NCBI RefSeq assembly: GCF_019132845.1
Contig: NZ_JAHSPR010000001.1
Coordinates: 248,001 to 312,000, forward strand
DNA: 64,000 bases
Reading direction: 5' to 3'
Origin: Advenella alkanexedens
Lineage (GTDB): Bacteria > Pseudomonadota > Gammaproteobacteria > Burkholderiales > Burkholderiaceae_B
The notes beneath the pieces were generated by a model. That model searched no databases. It had not been told where the DNA came from and worked only from the letters and a program-made list of their open reading frames with translations. Position numbers and translations under genes: made by a program. This document shows, piece after piece, positions 1 to 8,347 of the stretch. Positions within the stretch are counted from its first letter, which is position 1, and each line of letters opens with the position of its first letter.

Positions 1-655
1 TTTTTCCACCTGACAATTCCTTTTGAATATCCCTGAGCTTTCTGGAGATTTCCGCTGCCGTGGCATCCAGGCCTTGCATCAGAACCGGATCAAGCTCTAT
101 TTTGACCTGACGTTCGAAGCCCCCCACCCGATTGACTGCGCCAACACCAGGCACCGCCAGCAACGCTTTAGCGACTTCATTGTCCACAAACCAGGACAGA
201 TCAGTCTGATCCATCCGGCTGGAGTGAACTGTAAAAGCCAATATGGGTTGGGCTGCCATCTCCAGTTTTGTAACCACAGGTTCACGAATATCGGCCGGCA
301 AATCGTTCCTGATCGCAGAAATGGCACTACGCACATCATCAACCGCTTCCTGGGTGGGTTTTTCAAGATTGAACTGGGCCGTGACAGTCGCCACGCCATC
401 TTCCAAGGTACTGAAAATATGTTTGATACCCTGCACGGTTGCCAGCTTGTCTTCCATCTTGCGGGCAACATCATTTTCAAGCTGCGAAGGCGTAGCCCCC
501 TCAAGCACGGTGGTCACCACAACCGTGGGCAAATCAATATCAGGAAAATTCTGGATTTTCATCTGATGGAATGAAAACAGGCCCATCAAGGTCAACAACA
601 CGAAAATCATGCAGGCCGGTAAAGGATTCCTGATTGACCAGGCGGATACGTTCAT
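1..655 (-). CDS. RND efflux permease, 5' part only
   Basis: This is the N-terminal ~218 residues of a proton-driven inner-membrane RND pump; the rest lies beyond the window's left edge. Translated from the ATG at 655, it opens MNVSAWSIRNPLPACM and then has one hydrophobic helix followed by the typical RND stretch FPDIDLPTVVVTTVLEGATP, the start of the periplasmic porter domain. The frame stays open to base 1. It begins 5 bases after the stop of the membrane-fusion protein gene, so the two form an operon and should assemble as a tripartite pump with an outer-membrane channel that is not in view. Substrate cannot be told from this fragment. Confidence 0.9.
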   Translation of the reverse strand, partial: MNVSAWSIRNPLPACMIFVLLTLMGLFSFHQMKIQNFPDIDLPTVVVTTVLEGATPSQLENDVARKMEDKLATVQGIKHIFSTLEDGVATVTAQFNLEKPTQEAVDDVRSAISAIRNDLPADIREPVVTKLEMAAQPILAFTVHSSRMDQTDLSWFVDNEVAKALLAVPGVGAVNRVGGFERQVKIELDPVLMQGLDATAAEISRKLRDIQKELSGGK

Positions 656-660
656 GATAT

Positions 661-1818
661 TTACTGCCCGGCCCTGGCAAAGGCTGCACCGGAAGCTGTA
701 ACGGAAGCCATTCCAGGTACTGTATCAGCGGCAACCTGAGCCACACGAACCGTATCACCATCTTCAAGGAAGCGTGCCCCCTTGACCACGATCGTATCAC
801 CTGCAACCAAGCCGGAAAGTACTTCCACGCCATCGGGTAAAGACTGGCCGATGTCTATTTTCCGCAATGCAACCCTGTTATTTTCCTCGAGAACAAATAC
901 ATAATAAAAGCCATCCCGCAACACCAGGGCCTGACGCGGCAATACAATAACTTCACGGGTACCCAGTTTAAAGTCCCCCCTGACAAACATGCCTGCCTTA
1001 ACCAAGGGACTGGGAACCAGATCCACATACACGATAGCCTGCCGGGTTTGCTCATTCAGAGCGGGCGACTGTTGCCTGACCGTCCCTTCAACAACACCCT
1101 CCCCAACATGCAAAATCGCTTTTGTCCCCGTCTCAAGCTCGCTCAAATGGCGGCTCGAGACCGACGCTTCCCATTGCAGCTTATTCTGGACAATCAGATG
1201 AAAAAGCTCTTGACCGGGACTATAAACGGCCCCCAAGATGGCAGACTTTGCCGAAACAACCCCATCATAAGGTGCCAGCAACCGGGTATAAGCCAAACGC
1301 TGCTCCTGCCCAAGCAATGCAGCCTGGGCCGAGGCCAGTTGAGCCTGATTGATTTTTTCAGCCGCCAGGATTTGATCTGCCTCTTGTTGACTGACCGCGC
1401 CACTACCCATGAGACGACGGATACGCTTGGCATTTTGGGTCGCTTGCTCAAGACTGGCCTGAGCCTGGATGATAGCCGCCCTGGTCTGGTCAATTTCCGT
1501 CCTGATGATGGTGTCATCAAACTCAGCCAGAAGTTGCCCGGCCTGGACGACATCACCCACATCGGCAAAAACCGCTTTCAGGCGCAAACCAGTGGTTTGC
1601 ACACTTACACTGGCATCCTGCCATGGGCGAATATTGCCGGTGGCAGACAGGATTCTTTCCATTTCAACAAAATCAACCTGCTGGACAGAAACCGTTAATG
1701 CAGGACGGGGCGGCTCGGCAGGACCATTGCTGGCCCATGCCATTGAAGGCCCCAGAAAAAAGAGCAACAATAGGTTCAAAAACACGACAACGGCTCGAAC
1801 TGGCATGCAATGGCTCAA
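661..1818 (-). CDS. RND membrane-fusion (periplasmic adaptor) protein
   Basis: A 385-residue HlyD/AcrA-type adaptor linking the neighbouring RND permease to an outer-membrane channel. An N-terminal hydrophobic export signal ends near PSMAWAS. Next come a barrel-sandwich half (DVGDVVQAGQLLAEFD), an alpha-helical hairpin rich in Q and A (about residues 110-170), the second lipoyl half (APYDGVVSAKSAILGAVYSPGQ), then beta-barrel and membrane-proximal domains. The first codon at 1818 is TTG with an AGGA about 9 bases upstream; an in-frame ATG at 1806 is the alternative. It is 5 bases upstream of the pump gene. The order adaptor then permease is usual for such operons. Confidence 0.9.
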   Translation of the reverse strand: MSHCMPVRAVVVFLNLLLLFFLGPSMAWASNGPAEPPRPALTVSVQQVDFVEMERILSATGNIRPWQDASVSVQTTGLRLKAVFADVGDVVQAGQLLAEFDDTIIRTEIDQTRAAIIQAQASLEQATQNAKRIRRLMGSGAVSQQEADQILAAEKINQAQLASAQAALLGQEQRLAYTRLLAPYDGVVSAKSAILGAVYSPGQELFHLIVQNKLQWEASVSSRHLSELETGTKAILHVGEGVVEGTVRQQSPALNEQTRQAIVYVDLVPSPLVKAGMFVRGDFKLGTREVIVLPRQALVLRDGFYYVFVLEENNRVALRKIDIGQSLPDGVEVLSGLVAGDTIVVKGARFLEDGDTVRVAQVAADTVPGMASVTASGAAFARAGQ

Positions 1819-1876
1819 TTATTATCATCCTGCAAGAAGCCGCCTTATTGATGAAGGCTTGCTTCTTGCTTGTGGT

Positions 1877-4093
1877 TTACTTCATGTTGACCATATCCGC
1901 GACAATATTGGCCGCCTCTTTGGCCGCAATATCAATATTGTCCTTGCGTTTTTTCTCATTGGCCAGCTCTTCTTTAAGATTGCCCTCGCCTGCCTGCAAG
2001 CCATCATCAAGCCGGAAGCTACCCACATCGGACTCTCCCAGCTCCTTGCGTCTGGCCTCAAAATCCTTACGTTGGGCTTCCATGTTTTCACGTTCTTCAA
2101 GACGGGTTTGATAGTTCAGGGAAATGACTTTCTGGTCTGAGAGCTTGCGGGCGTAGTCCAATTCATCCTGCATTAACTTCCAGCTTCCCGATTCGCTAAC
2201 ACGATCTTTGTGCAAACGGGCCAAATTGACAATGGTTGGCTTCAAATCCCCCACAGGTTTGTATGAAGCGGGGTCAATTTCAGTCCAGGGCATGGCATTT
2301 TCATAACTGGATTCACCCAGTTCTTTGGCATCAAACACCGTAGGGAAGATGATATCGGGCACAATACCCTTGACCTGCGTTGAACTGCCATTGACACGGA
2401 AAAATTTCTGGATGGTCCATTTCAGGGAACCCAGTTCTTCATCCTGGGGACGACGCAAAAATTCGTTCAACCCACGAATGGTTTGCACCGACCCTTTACC
2501 CCAGGTAGGATCACCCAGCACCACGCCACGTCCGTAATCTTGCATGGCTCCTGCAAAAATCTCGGATGCCGACGCGGAAATACGGTTAACCAATACTGCC
2601 AGAGGCTTATCCCACACCATGTCTGTTTTCATGCTGCGCACATTGGACACCGAGCCTTCGGCAGTGCGCACCTGCACAATCGGGCTCGGCCCTCCGATAA
2701 ACAATCCACTCAGGTTTGCCGCTTCAGTCAGGGAACCACCGCCATTATTGCGCATATCCAAAACGACGCCATCAACATTGGCCTTGTTCAGTTCCTCCAG
2801 AATGGCGCGAACATCACGCGTCACACTTTTAAAGTTCTCTTCCCCGCGGGCACGGGCATCAAAGTCTTCATAGAAGCTGGGGATAGTAATCACAGCCACT
2901 TTTCTGGTTTGACCATCATTTTCAACTTCAAGTATTTTGTATTTGGCAGCCTGGTCCTCAAGCGTTACCTTTTGACGTACAAGGGTGACGACTTTCGGCT
3001 TACCGTCAATACCACCCTCGGCAGGAATGATTTCGATCCTGACTGTACTGCCGCGTTTGCCGCGAATCTTGTTGACGATATCATCAAGACGCCAGTCAAT
3101 CACGTCCTCCATGGGACCTTTTGCCCCCTGACCGACAGCCACAATGCGATCACCCGGCTGAATCTGTCCGGACTTGTCAGCAGGCCCACCTGGCACCACT
3201 TCACGGATTTGGCCATACTCATCACGCTTTTGCAATACAGCGCCAATTCCCTCGACAGACAGGCTTATTTGCACATCAAAGTTCTTGGCTGAAGAAGGGC
3301 TGTAATAATTGGTGTGCGGATCGGTACTGCTGGCATACGCATTAATGAACATCTCACTGACATCTTCACTGCTCATGCGTAAAATCTGGTTGCGATTATT
3401 AATATAACGCTTCCTTAACGTATCCTTGATTTTTTGATCAGAACTGCCTGCCAGCTTCAATCTTAAATAATCATTCTTGACCCGCTTGCGCCACAAATCA
3501 TTGATTTCCTCATTGGTCTCAACCCATTTGCTTTTCTTTCGGTCAAGCTCAAAAGACTCGTCAATGGAAAAATCAAAATCCTCTTTCAGGGTGGACAAGG
3601 CGTGATCAAAACGCTGTTCAACGCGGTCCTGGTAAATTTCAAAAATATCAAACGGAATTTCCAGGCGGCCATTTAGCAGCATGTCATTCATTTGATCTTT
3701 CACAGCTGAAAATTTCTCGATATCGGACTTCAGAAAAAACATTTTTGAAGGATCGAGCATTTTCAGATATTCATCAAAAACCGCGTGGGACATGAAGGTG
3801 TCCAACGGTTTTTTATCATATTCGAAACGGGTCAGAATGTTTGAAACAATAATGGCCGCCTTGGCATGCTCGATATCTGGGGAAAGCGCTTGTTTCTGTG
3901 GCTTTTTCAGGCTGCCTGAAGTTACCGATTCGGTTTTGCCTGCCGTTGACTCGGCCGATTGCCGGGCCAACACAGGCTGGATGACCTGGGCCTGACCCAC
4001 TTGATCAACCTTGCTGACGGTTTCGGAGTCGGCATATACACACCCGGAGGTGGCAATGAATGCCAACGCAGCTACTAATACTTTAAACTTCAT
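1877..4093 (-). CDS. prc: Carboxy-terminal processing (tail-specific) protease Prc/Tsp
   Basis: A 738-residue S41A protease that trims C-terminal tails of periplasmic proteins and helps control murein hydrolases. An N-terminal export signal runs to about residue 21 (ATSGCVYA); the Cys there is a poor lipobox. The N-terminal helical region precedes a PDZ domain (about residues 275-350, VEGIGAVLQKRDEYGQ then GPADKSGQIQPGDRIVAVG). The catalytic core has the Ser in NRISASASEIF (about residue 507) and the Lys in PTWGKGSVQ (about 532), spaced as in E. coli Tsp. A C-terminal charged helical region follows. It is transcribed towards the RND genes, 58 bases away, with a 390-base upstream region of its own. 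Confidence 0.95.
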   Translation of the reverse strand: MKFKVLVAALAFIATSGCVYADSETVSKVDQVGQAQVIQPVLARQSAESTAGKTESVTSGSLKKPQKQALSPDIEHAKAAIIVSNILTRFEYDKKPLDTFMSHAVFDEYLKMLDPSKMFFLKSDIEKFSAVKDQMNDMLLNGRLEIPFDIFEIYQDRVEQRFDHALSTLKEDFDFSIDESFELDRKKSKWVETNEEINDLWRKRVKNDYLRLKLAGSSDQKIKDTLRKRYINNRNQILRMSSEDVSEMFINAYASSTDPHTNYYSPSSAKNFDVQISLSVEGIGAVLQKRDEYGQIREVVPGGPADKSGQIQPGDRIVAVGQGAKGPMEDVIDWRLDDIVNKIRGKRGSTVRIEIIPAEGGIDGKPKVVTLVRQKVTLEDQAAKYKILEVENDGQTRKVAVITIPSFYEDFDARARGEENFKSVTRDVRAILEELNKANVDGVVLDMRNNGGGSLTEAANLSGLFIGGPSPIVQVRTAEGSVSNVRSMKTDMVWDKPLAVLVNRISASASEIFAGAMQDYGRGVVLGDPTWGKGSVQTIRGLNEFLRRPQDEELGSLKWTIQKFFRVNGSSTQVKGIVPDIIFPTVFDAKELGESSYENAMPWTEIDPASYKPVGDLKPTIVNLARLHKDRVSESGSWKLMQDELDYARKLSDQKVISLNYQTRLEERENMEAQRKDFEARRKELGESDVGSFRLDDGLQAGEGNLKEELANEKKRKDNIDIAAKEAANIVADMVNMK

Positions 4094-4486
4094 GCGACAT
4101 CATCTCTTTTCAGTAAAACCAGGCAATACCTTACTGCTTGGTTTATATATATATTAACAGTCGGTTTTATAAGCAAATTCATGCCTGGACACAAACAACG
4201 CTTACCCTTTCATGCGCTACAACCATGTCTATTTGGCCTTCGTGACTTATCACAAGATAAATGACACTGAATTTTAGAAAAAGTTTATTTTATTTGTCTT
4301 GCATTACTTTTTCTGAACTGCAATTTTACCTGTTTTACCGCAACCCGCCTGTAATCGAAGAAAAAAACACAAGACTGATATTAGCAGGATATTCATCAAA
4401 AGTTACAGGAAAAAAAGCACCTGGCTAATGCAAATGCTTCATACTGCTACAATCCATTGACTTCAGGACAAACAAGAGAGATATTC
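4094..4486. other. Divergent intergenic region between prc and mltB-like gene
   Basis: 393 bases with no credible gene on either strand. It must hold the promoters for both divergent genes. The prc side has a TATATATATA run (about 4146-4155) and an imperfect 8-of-9 inverted repeat (AACCAAGCA with its partner) in the presumed prc 5' leader. The rest is A/T-rich. I see no clear operator or small RNA. Confidence 0.5.
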
Positions 4487-5725
4487 ATGGCCCGCTATTT
4501 TCCAAAAAAACCAGCCATTTCCCGCTTTGGCGGCTTACTTTCCTTAATTCCCCTGTTTTTTTGTGCCAGTTTTCCCATACAGGCACAAAATACCGACTTT
4601 GCCGCCTGCCTGGACAGACTGCAGCCTGAAGCACAAAAAGCCGGTATTTCCGCCTCCTCTTTCAGACAATTCACTGACAGTATTGTCCCTGACATGAGCA
4701 TCCTGGAAAAACTGGATTATCAGCCTGAATTCAAGCAACCCATCTGGGACTACCTGGCGGCGCTTGTTGATGAACAACGCATCCAGGAAGGCCTGCAAAA
4801 TCTTCGTCTTCATAAAAATACCCTGGCCCGCATCCAGGAAAAATACGGGGTTGACCCTGCAACAGTGGTTGCCGTTTGGGGAGTGGAAAGCAACTTTGGC
4901 CAAACGTTCGGCAAATACCCACTGGTTCAGGCTTTGGGAACCTTAAGCTGCTATGGACGCCGACAGGCGTTTTTCCAGAAAGAATTCTTTGCTGCACTCA
5001 GGATCCTGCAATCTGGCGACATTACCCCCGAGCGCCTGGTTGGATCATGGGCAGGTGCTTTCGGACATACCCAATTCATGCCCACCACATTTGAGCGCCT
5101 TGCCGTTGATTTTGATGGTGACGGACACCGCGACCTGATGGACAATACCGAGGATGCCCTGGCCTCTACGGCCAACTACCTGGCCAAGAATGGCTGGCAC
5201 AGCGGTCAGCCCTGGGGCTTTGAAGTCAAACTGCCCGATAATCTTTCCATTGCCGGTGAAGGCCGCAAAAAGAAACGGACCCTGCAAACCTGGATCAACA
5301 AAGGCCTTACCGACGTCAATGGCCAACCGCTAAACAAACTAGCCCCCACTTCCATGCAAGCGGGCCTGCTTACACCCGCAGGGGTCAATGGCCCAGCTTT
5401 CCTGGTTTTCAAGAATTTTGACGTTATCTACAGCTATAACGCGGCAGAAAGCTATGCCCTGGCCATTGCCCACCTGTCTGATCGCCTTAAAGGTGAAGGT
5501 GCCTTCAAAAAAGCCTGGCCGACTGATGATCTGGGCCTGTCACGTAGCGAACGGATTACCTTGCAAAAAATACTGCTGCAAAAAAGTCATGATATTGGCG
5601 AAGCGGATGGCTTGATTGGCAGTAAAACCCGTGAGGCCATCAAAGTCGAACAAACCAGACTGGGCCTGCAAGCCGATGGCCGTGCCGGACAAAAAATCCT
5701 GCGCGCGCTGCGGCAAGCCAATTGA
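4487..5725 (+). CDS. Lytic murein transglycosylase, MltB family
   Basis: A 412-residue periplasmic enzyme cleaving the MurNAc-GlcNAc bond of peptidoglycan. The ATG at 4487 has AGAGAGA just upstream and gives a clean signal peptide ending IQAQ; an upstream in-frame ATG at 4457 would put ten polar residues before it and is less likely. The catalytic Glu is E134 in WGVESNFG, followed by GKYPLVQALGTLSCYGRR, both typical of MltB. Further on are GAFGHTQFMPTTF and a small C-terminal peptidoglycan-binding domain (from about residue 345). There is no lipobox, so this is a soluble MltB/SltB-like form. Divergent from prc, whose product regulates murein hydrolases in E. coli. Confidence 0.92.
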   Translation: MARYFPKKPAISRFGGLLSLIPLFFCASFPIQAQNTDFAACLDRLQPEAQKAGISASSFRQFTDSIVPDMSILEKLDYQPEFKQPIWDYLAALVDEQRIQEGLQNLRLHKNTLARIQEKYGVDPATVVAVWGVESNFGQTFGKYPLVQALGTLSCYGRRQAFFQKEFFAALRILQSGDITPERLVGSWAGAFGHTQFMPTTFERLAVDFDGDGHRDLMDNTEDALASTANYLAKNGWHSGQPWGFEVKLPDNLSIAGEGRKKKRTLQTWINKGLTDVNGQPLNKLAPTSMQAGLLTPAGVNGPAFLVFKNFDVIYSYNAAESYALAIAHLSDRLKGEGAFKKAWPTDDLGLSRSERITLQKILLQKSHDIGEADGLIGSKTREAIKVEQTRLGLQADGRAGQKILRALRQAN

Positions 5726-5746
5726 ACGGCAAGCCACATGATAAAA

Positions 5747-5788
5747 AACGCAGCCCTTTTCTTACGGCTGTGTTTTTAATTTTTTAGT
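5747..5788 (+). terminator. Rho-independent terminator, probably bidirectional
   Basis: Arms AACGCAGCC (5747-5755) and GGCTGTGTT (5766-5774) pair over nine positions with one G-U, followed by a T-rich run on the plus strand. A-run flanking on the left gives T's on the other strand, so it can serve both convergent genes, the transglycosylase and argE. Confidence 0.8.
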
Positions 5789-5807
5789 TTTATTTAGTGT
5801 GAATGAC

Positions 5808-6986
5808 TCAGTCCACTTGCTGACTGGCACACACACTTCTTAAAAACGTCTCGCATTTAGCCAATTGCTCCAGAGCAATGTATTCGTTGGCCTTGTGCGC
5901 CTGCTCTATGCTTCCTGGCCCACAAATAACCGTTGGAATCCCGGCCTGCTGAAACAGGCCGCCTTCCGTTGCATAAGCCACTTTAGCGATTTCCGTTTCT
6001 TTGGTCAGCCCACGCACCAGTTGCATGATGGCTTCTTTTTCAGCCGTTTCCATACCCGGCGCACTGGCCAGCTTAATCAGCTCGATACCGGCATCGGGAT
6101 TTTCTTTTTTCATTTGCGGCACCAGGACATCATTAATATAAGATTCAATCCGTCCCAGTATTTCAGTGGGTGATTGTGCCGGCAATGTACGGTACTCAAA
6201 AAGGAATTCACAATGTGCAGGCACCGTATTGATGGCATTGCCGCCCTGGATGGTACTGGTTTGCCCGGTGGTAAAGGGCACATCAAAATACGCATCAAAC
6301 GGCCCTTTTCGTTTTATTTCATCGGTTAAGTCACGGAACATGCAGATAATACGCGCGGCATATTCAATGGCATTTGTACCCACTGGGGTTAATGATGAAT
6401 GCGCGGCACAGCCATGTACGATACATTTGTACGCGCTAATCCCCTTATGCGCCACAACCGGCCGCATGCCTGTCGGCTCACCCACAATACAACCCGCCGG
6501 TTTAATGCCCTTTTGCGCCAGTTCCTGCAACATAAGGGGGGCCCCCAGACAACCTATTTCCTCATCAAAGGAAAAAGCCAGATGCAACGGTGCTTTCAGA
6601 TGGGACTGGGTAAATTCAGGCACCAGTGCCAGGACCGTCCCAATAAACCCCTTCATGTCGCAGGCACCACGCCCGTATAAACGCCCGTCCCGTTCTTGCG
6701 CCACAAAAGGCTCACTATTCCAGTCCTGCCCATCGACAGGAACCACGTCGGTATGCCCCGATAACACCAACCCTCCGACAAGGTGTTCCTGATTGGCTGC
6801 AGGAATAGTGGCAAACAGGTTGGCCTTTTTGCCATCTGCATTAAACACCAAAAAGCTCTCTACCCCACAATGCGTCAGATATGCCTTAATGTATTCGATC
6901 AACTCAAGATTTGAATAACGACTGGTGGTATCGAAGCCAATCAGTTTTTTGGTCCAGTCAAGACTGGTTTGCGGAAATGTAGACAT
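5808..6986 (-). CDS. argE: Acetylornithine deacetylase (ArgE)
   Basis: A 392-residue M20-family zinc hydrolase that removes acetate from N-acetylornithine in arginine synthesis. Metal-ligand motifs are in order: SGHTDVVPVDGQDW, GRGACDMKGF, then DEEIGCLGAP with the general-base Glu; the dimerisation lid domain follows (VAHKGISAYKC onwards) and the last His ligand region is near the C-terminus (GPGSIEQAHKANEY). The length fits the ArgE family. The gene stands alone, between a shared terminator and the tRNA-Met. Succinyl-diaminopimelate desuccinylase (DapE) is related, but RYSNLELIEYIKAYL and GSIEQAHKANE fit ArgE better. Confidence 0.92.
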   Translation of the reverse strand: MSTFPQTSLDWTKKLIGFDTTSRYSNLELIEYIKAYLTHCGVESFLVFNADGKKANLFATIPAANQEHLVGGLVLSGHTDVVPVDGQDWNSEPFVAQERDGRLYGRGACDMKGFIGTVLALVPEFTQSHLKAPLHLAFSFDEEIGCLGAPLMLQELAQKGIKPAGCIVGEPTGMRPVVAHKGISAYKCIVHGCAAHSSLTPVGTNAIEYAARIICMFRDLTDEIKRKGPFDAYFDVPFTTGQTSTIQGGNAINTVPAHCEFLFEYRTLPAQSPTEILGRIESYINDVLVPQMKKENPDAGIELIKLASAPGMETAEKEAIMQLVRGLTKETEIAKVAYATEGGLFQQAGIPTVICGPGSIEQAHKANEYIALEQLAKCETFLRSVCASQQVD

Positions 6987-7158
6987 GCTTGTTCAGATAT
7001 AAGAAAAAAACAATCTTCAAGTGTATCAGCTACACTGTTGTAAAAATGACATCAAAAATACATAAATGCTGGTTTTTTAGGGGCAGCATAAAAAACCGTT
7101 GCTTTTTAAAAAAAGAACATGCATAATTACGTTCTTACTTAGATTGATTTAAGTAATT

Positions 7159-7235
7159 GGCTCTTTAGCTCAGTCGGTTAGAGCGACGGAATCATAATCC
7201 GCAGGTCCCCCGTTCGAATCGGGGAAGAGCCACCA
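7159..7235 (+). tRNA. tRNA-Met (CAU anticodon, elongator type)
   Basis: A 77-base cloverleaf with the CCA encoded. The acceptor stem GGCTCTT pairs with AAGAGCC. The D-arm contains AGCTCAGTCGGTTAGAGC. The anticodon loop carries CAT in AATCATAATCC, and the T-arm is CCCCCGTTCGAATCGGGG. A paired first acceptor position (G1-C72) argues for elongator rather than initiator tRNA-Met. A lysidine-modified tRNA-Ile (CAU) is the other CAT tRNA but usually looks different in the acceptor stem. Confidence 0.95.
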
Positions 7236-7263
7236 AAGAATTTATAATGAAATCAATGAATTA

Positions 7264-7288
7264 GCCGCTTACTCAAGCGGCTTTTTTA
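7264..7288 (+). terminator. Terminator after tRNA-Met
   Basis: Arms GCCGCTT (7264-7270) and AAGCGGC (7275-7281) with a 4-base loop are followed by six T's. It sits 28 bases past the CCA end of the tRNA. Confidence 0.85.
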
Positions 7289-7370
7289 TTGCCTGAATCA
7301 ACACTGTGGCAATTTTGTGTCAACCCACTCGACTGCGACCAAATCTTGCATAGCCCGAGCCCGCCCATCC

Positions 7371-7700
7371 TTACCCCAGCACCACCTCCACATCATCCCG
7401 CTCACTAGCCACCGCCCTGAAAATATCAATCAGACCTTCATAGTTCATCTCACCCAAGGCATCCGCACTGCTGGCATGATCCAACCAGACAATTTTGAAA
7501 GGACCTTTGACATCGGTGCTAAGACTGTCATACAGGGCATCCAGATTACGACCAAAGTATGGCGGCAACGCCAACTCAAGCTGCAGCAAATCATAAACTT
7601 CATCGATATTGCCAATACGACTTAATTCACAAACCCGAACGGAACGCGCCGCTTTTTTTTTCAAGCGACGCGCCGAGATAAAAGAAGATTTTACTGACAT
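7371..7700 (-). CDS. Barstar-family ribonuclease inhibitor
   Basis: A 109-residue cytoplasmic protein of the barstar family, which binds and blocks barnase-type RNases. The family core is visible: GNIDEVYDLLQLELALPPYFGRNLDALYDSLSTDV, with the helix-loop (YFGRNLDALYD) that plugs the RNase active site and its acidic residues, then FKIVWLDHA. The ATG at 7700 overlaps the last codons of the barnase-like gene, so the pair is translationally coupled; earlier starts would lie inside that gene. An Arg/Lys-rich start (ARRLKKKAARSV) precedes the domain. Role: protecting the cell from its own RNase before export. Confidence 0.9.
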   Translation of the reverse strand: MSVKSSFISARRLKKKAARSVRVCELSRIGNIDEVYDLLQLELALPPYFGRNLDALYDSLSTDVKGPFKIVWLDHASSADALGEMNYEGLIDIFRAVASERDDVEVVLG

Positions 7701-8185
7701 GATGGCACCTTGTGAAATGTCTCGTAGTGATCTACCGTAACGTAACGCTGACGACCATCTGCGCTGAATACCAAACGCTTGGCATTGCGTTTTTTGCCCC
7801 AATAATCCAGATCAGCCTCTTTCCAGCTACCTTTGGGCAATCTGCGTTCATAATTACCAAAATGGTCACCCCCCAAGGACTTACCTTTTAAGGCGGGAAT
7901 ATCTGAAAAATAACGCCCCGGGCTCCAACCCTGCTCACGTGCCTGCTGCTTCATCACAAAATAAGCCGGTAATTTTTGGCGGGTATTCAATGTTCGCAAG
8001 ATTTCGGTCAATTGCGTTTCATTGATTTGACCTGACAAGTGGTTTCTGTTCAACGTCTGAACAACTTCCTCACAGGTGACAATACCCCATTGACCGGCTG
8101 ATTTTTCAAGCTCGGTAGGTGCTTTGCCCATGGCCAGTACCGGCATTGAAATTGAAAGCAGAAAACCCAACAATAAACGCGTCAT
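7691..8185 (-). CDS. Secreted barnase-like ribonuclease
   Basis: A 164-residue microbial RNase (barnase/N1 group). The ATG at 8185 has GGGATGA upstream and gives a signal peptide ending PVLA. The C-terminal half matches barnase closely: SLGGDHFGNYERRLP, EADLDY, AKRLVFSADG and TVDHYETFHKVP. The catalytic trio is present at E113, R137 and H153 (barnase E73, R87, H102), so the enzyme should be active. Residues 20-70 add an N-terminal helical extension. It overlaps the barstar-like gene by 10 bases, the usual order of toxin then inhibitor. It may be a nutritional or antibacterial extracellular RNase. Confidence 0.9.
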   Translation of the reverse strand: MTRLLLGFLLSISMPVLAMGKAPTELEKSAGQWGIVTCEEVVQTLNRNHLSGQINETQLTEILRTLNTRQKLPAYFVMKQQAREQGWSPGRYFSDIPALKGKSLGGDHFGNYERRLPKGSWKEADLDYWGKKRNAKRLVFSADGRQRYVTVDHYETFHKVPSCQ

Positions 8186-8347
8186 GACTTCATCCCGTAT
8201 TTGCAGGATAATACCCCGCAAGCAATTGACATTCATACTCCGGAGTATTTTACAATTTAAGTATTTACACTTCCATAGCAGAATGGTAATAGTTCATTTT
8301 TTTTCAATAACTTAACAATAAAATCAAACATACTCAAAGGGTGATCA

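Noticed and set aside
1048-2140. Plus-strand frames of 160-223 codons opposite the RND adaptor and prc
   Set aside because: Opposite-strand shadows of genes with clear family motifs.
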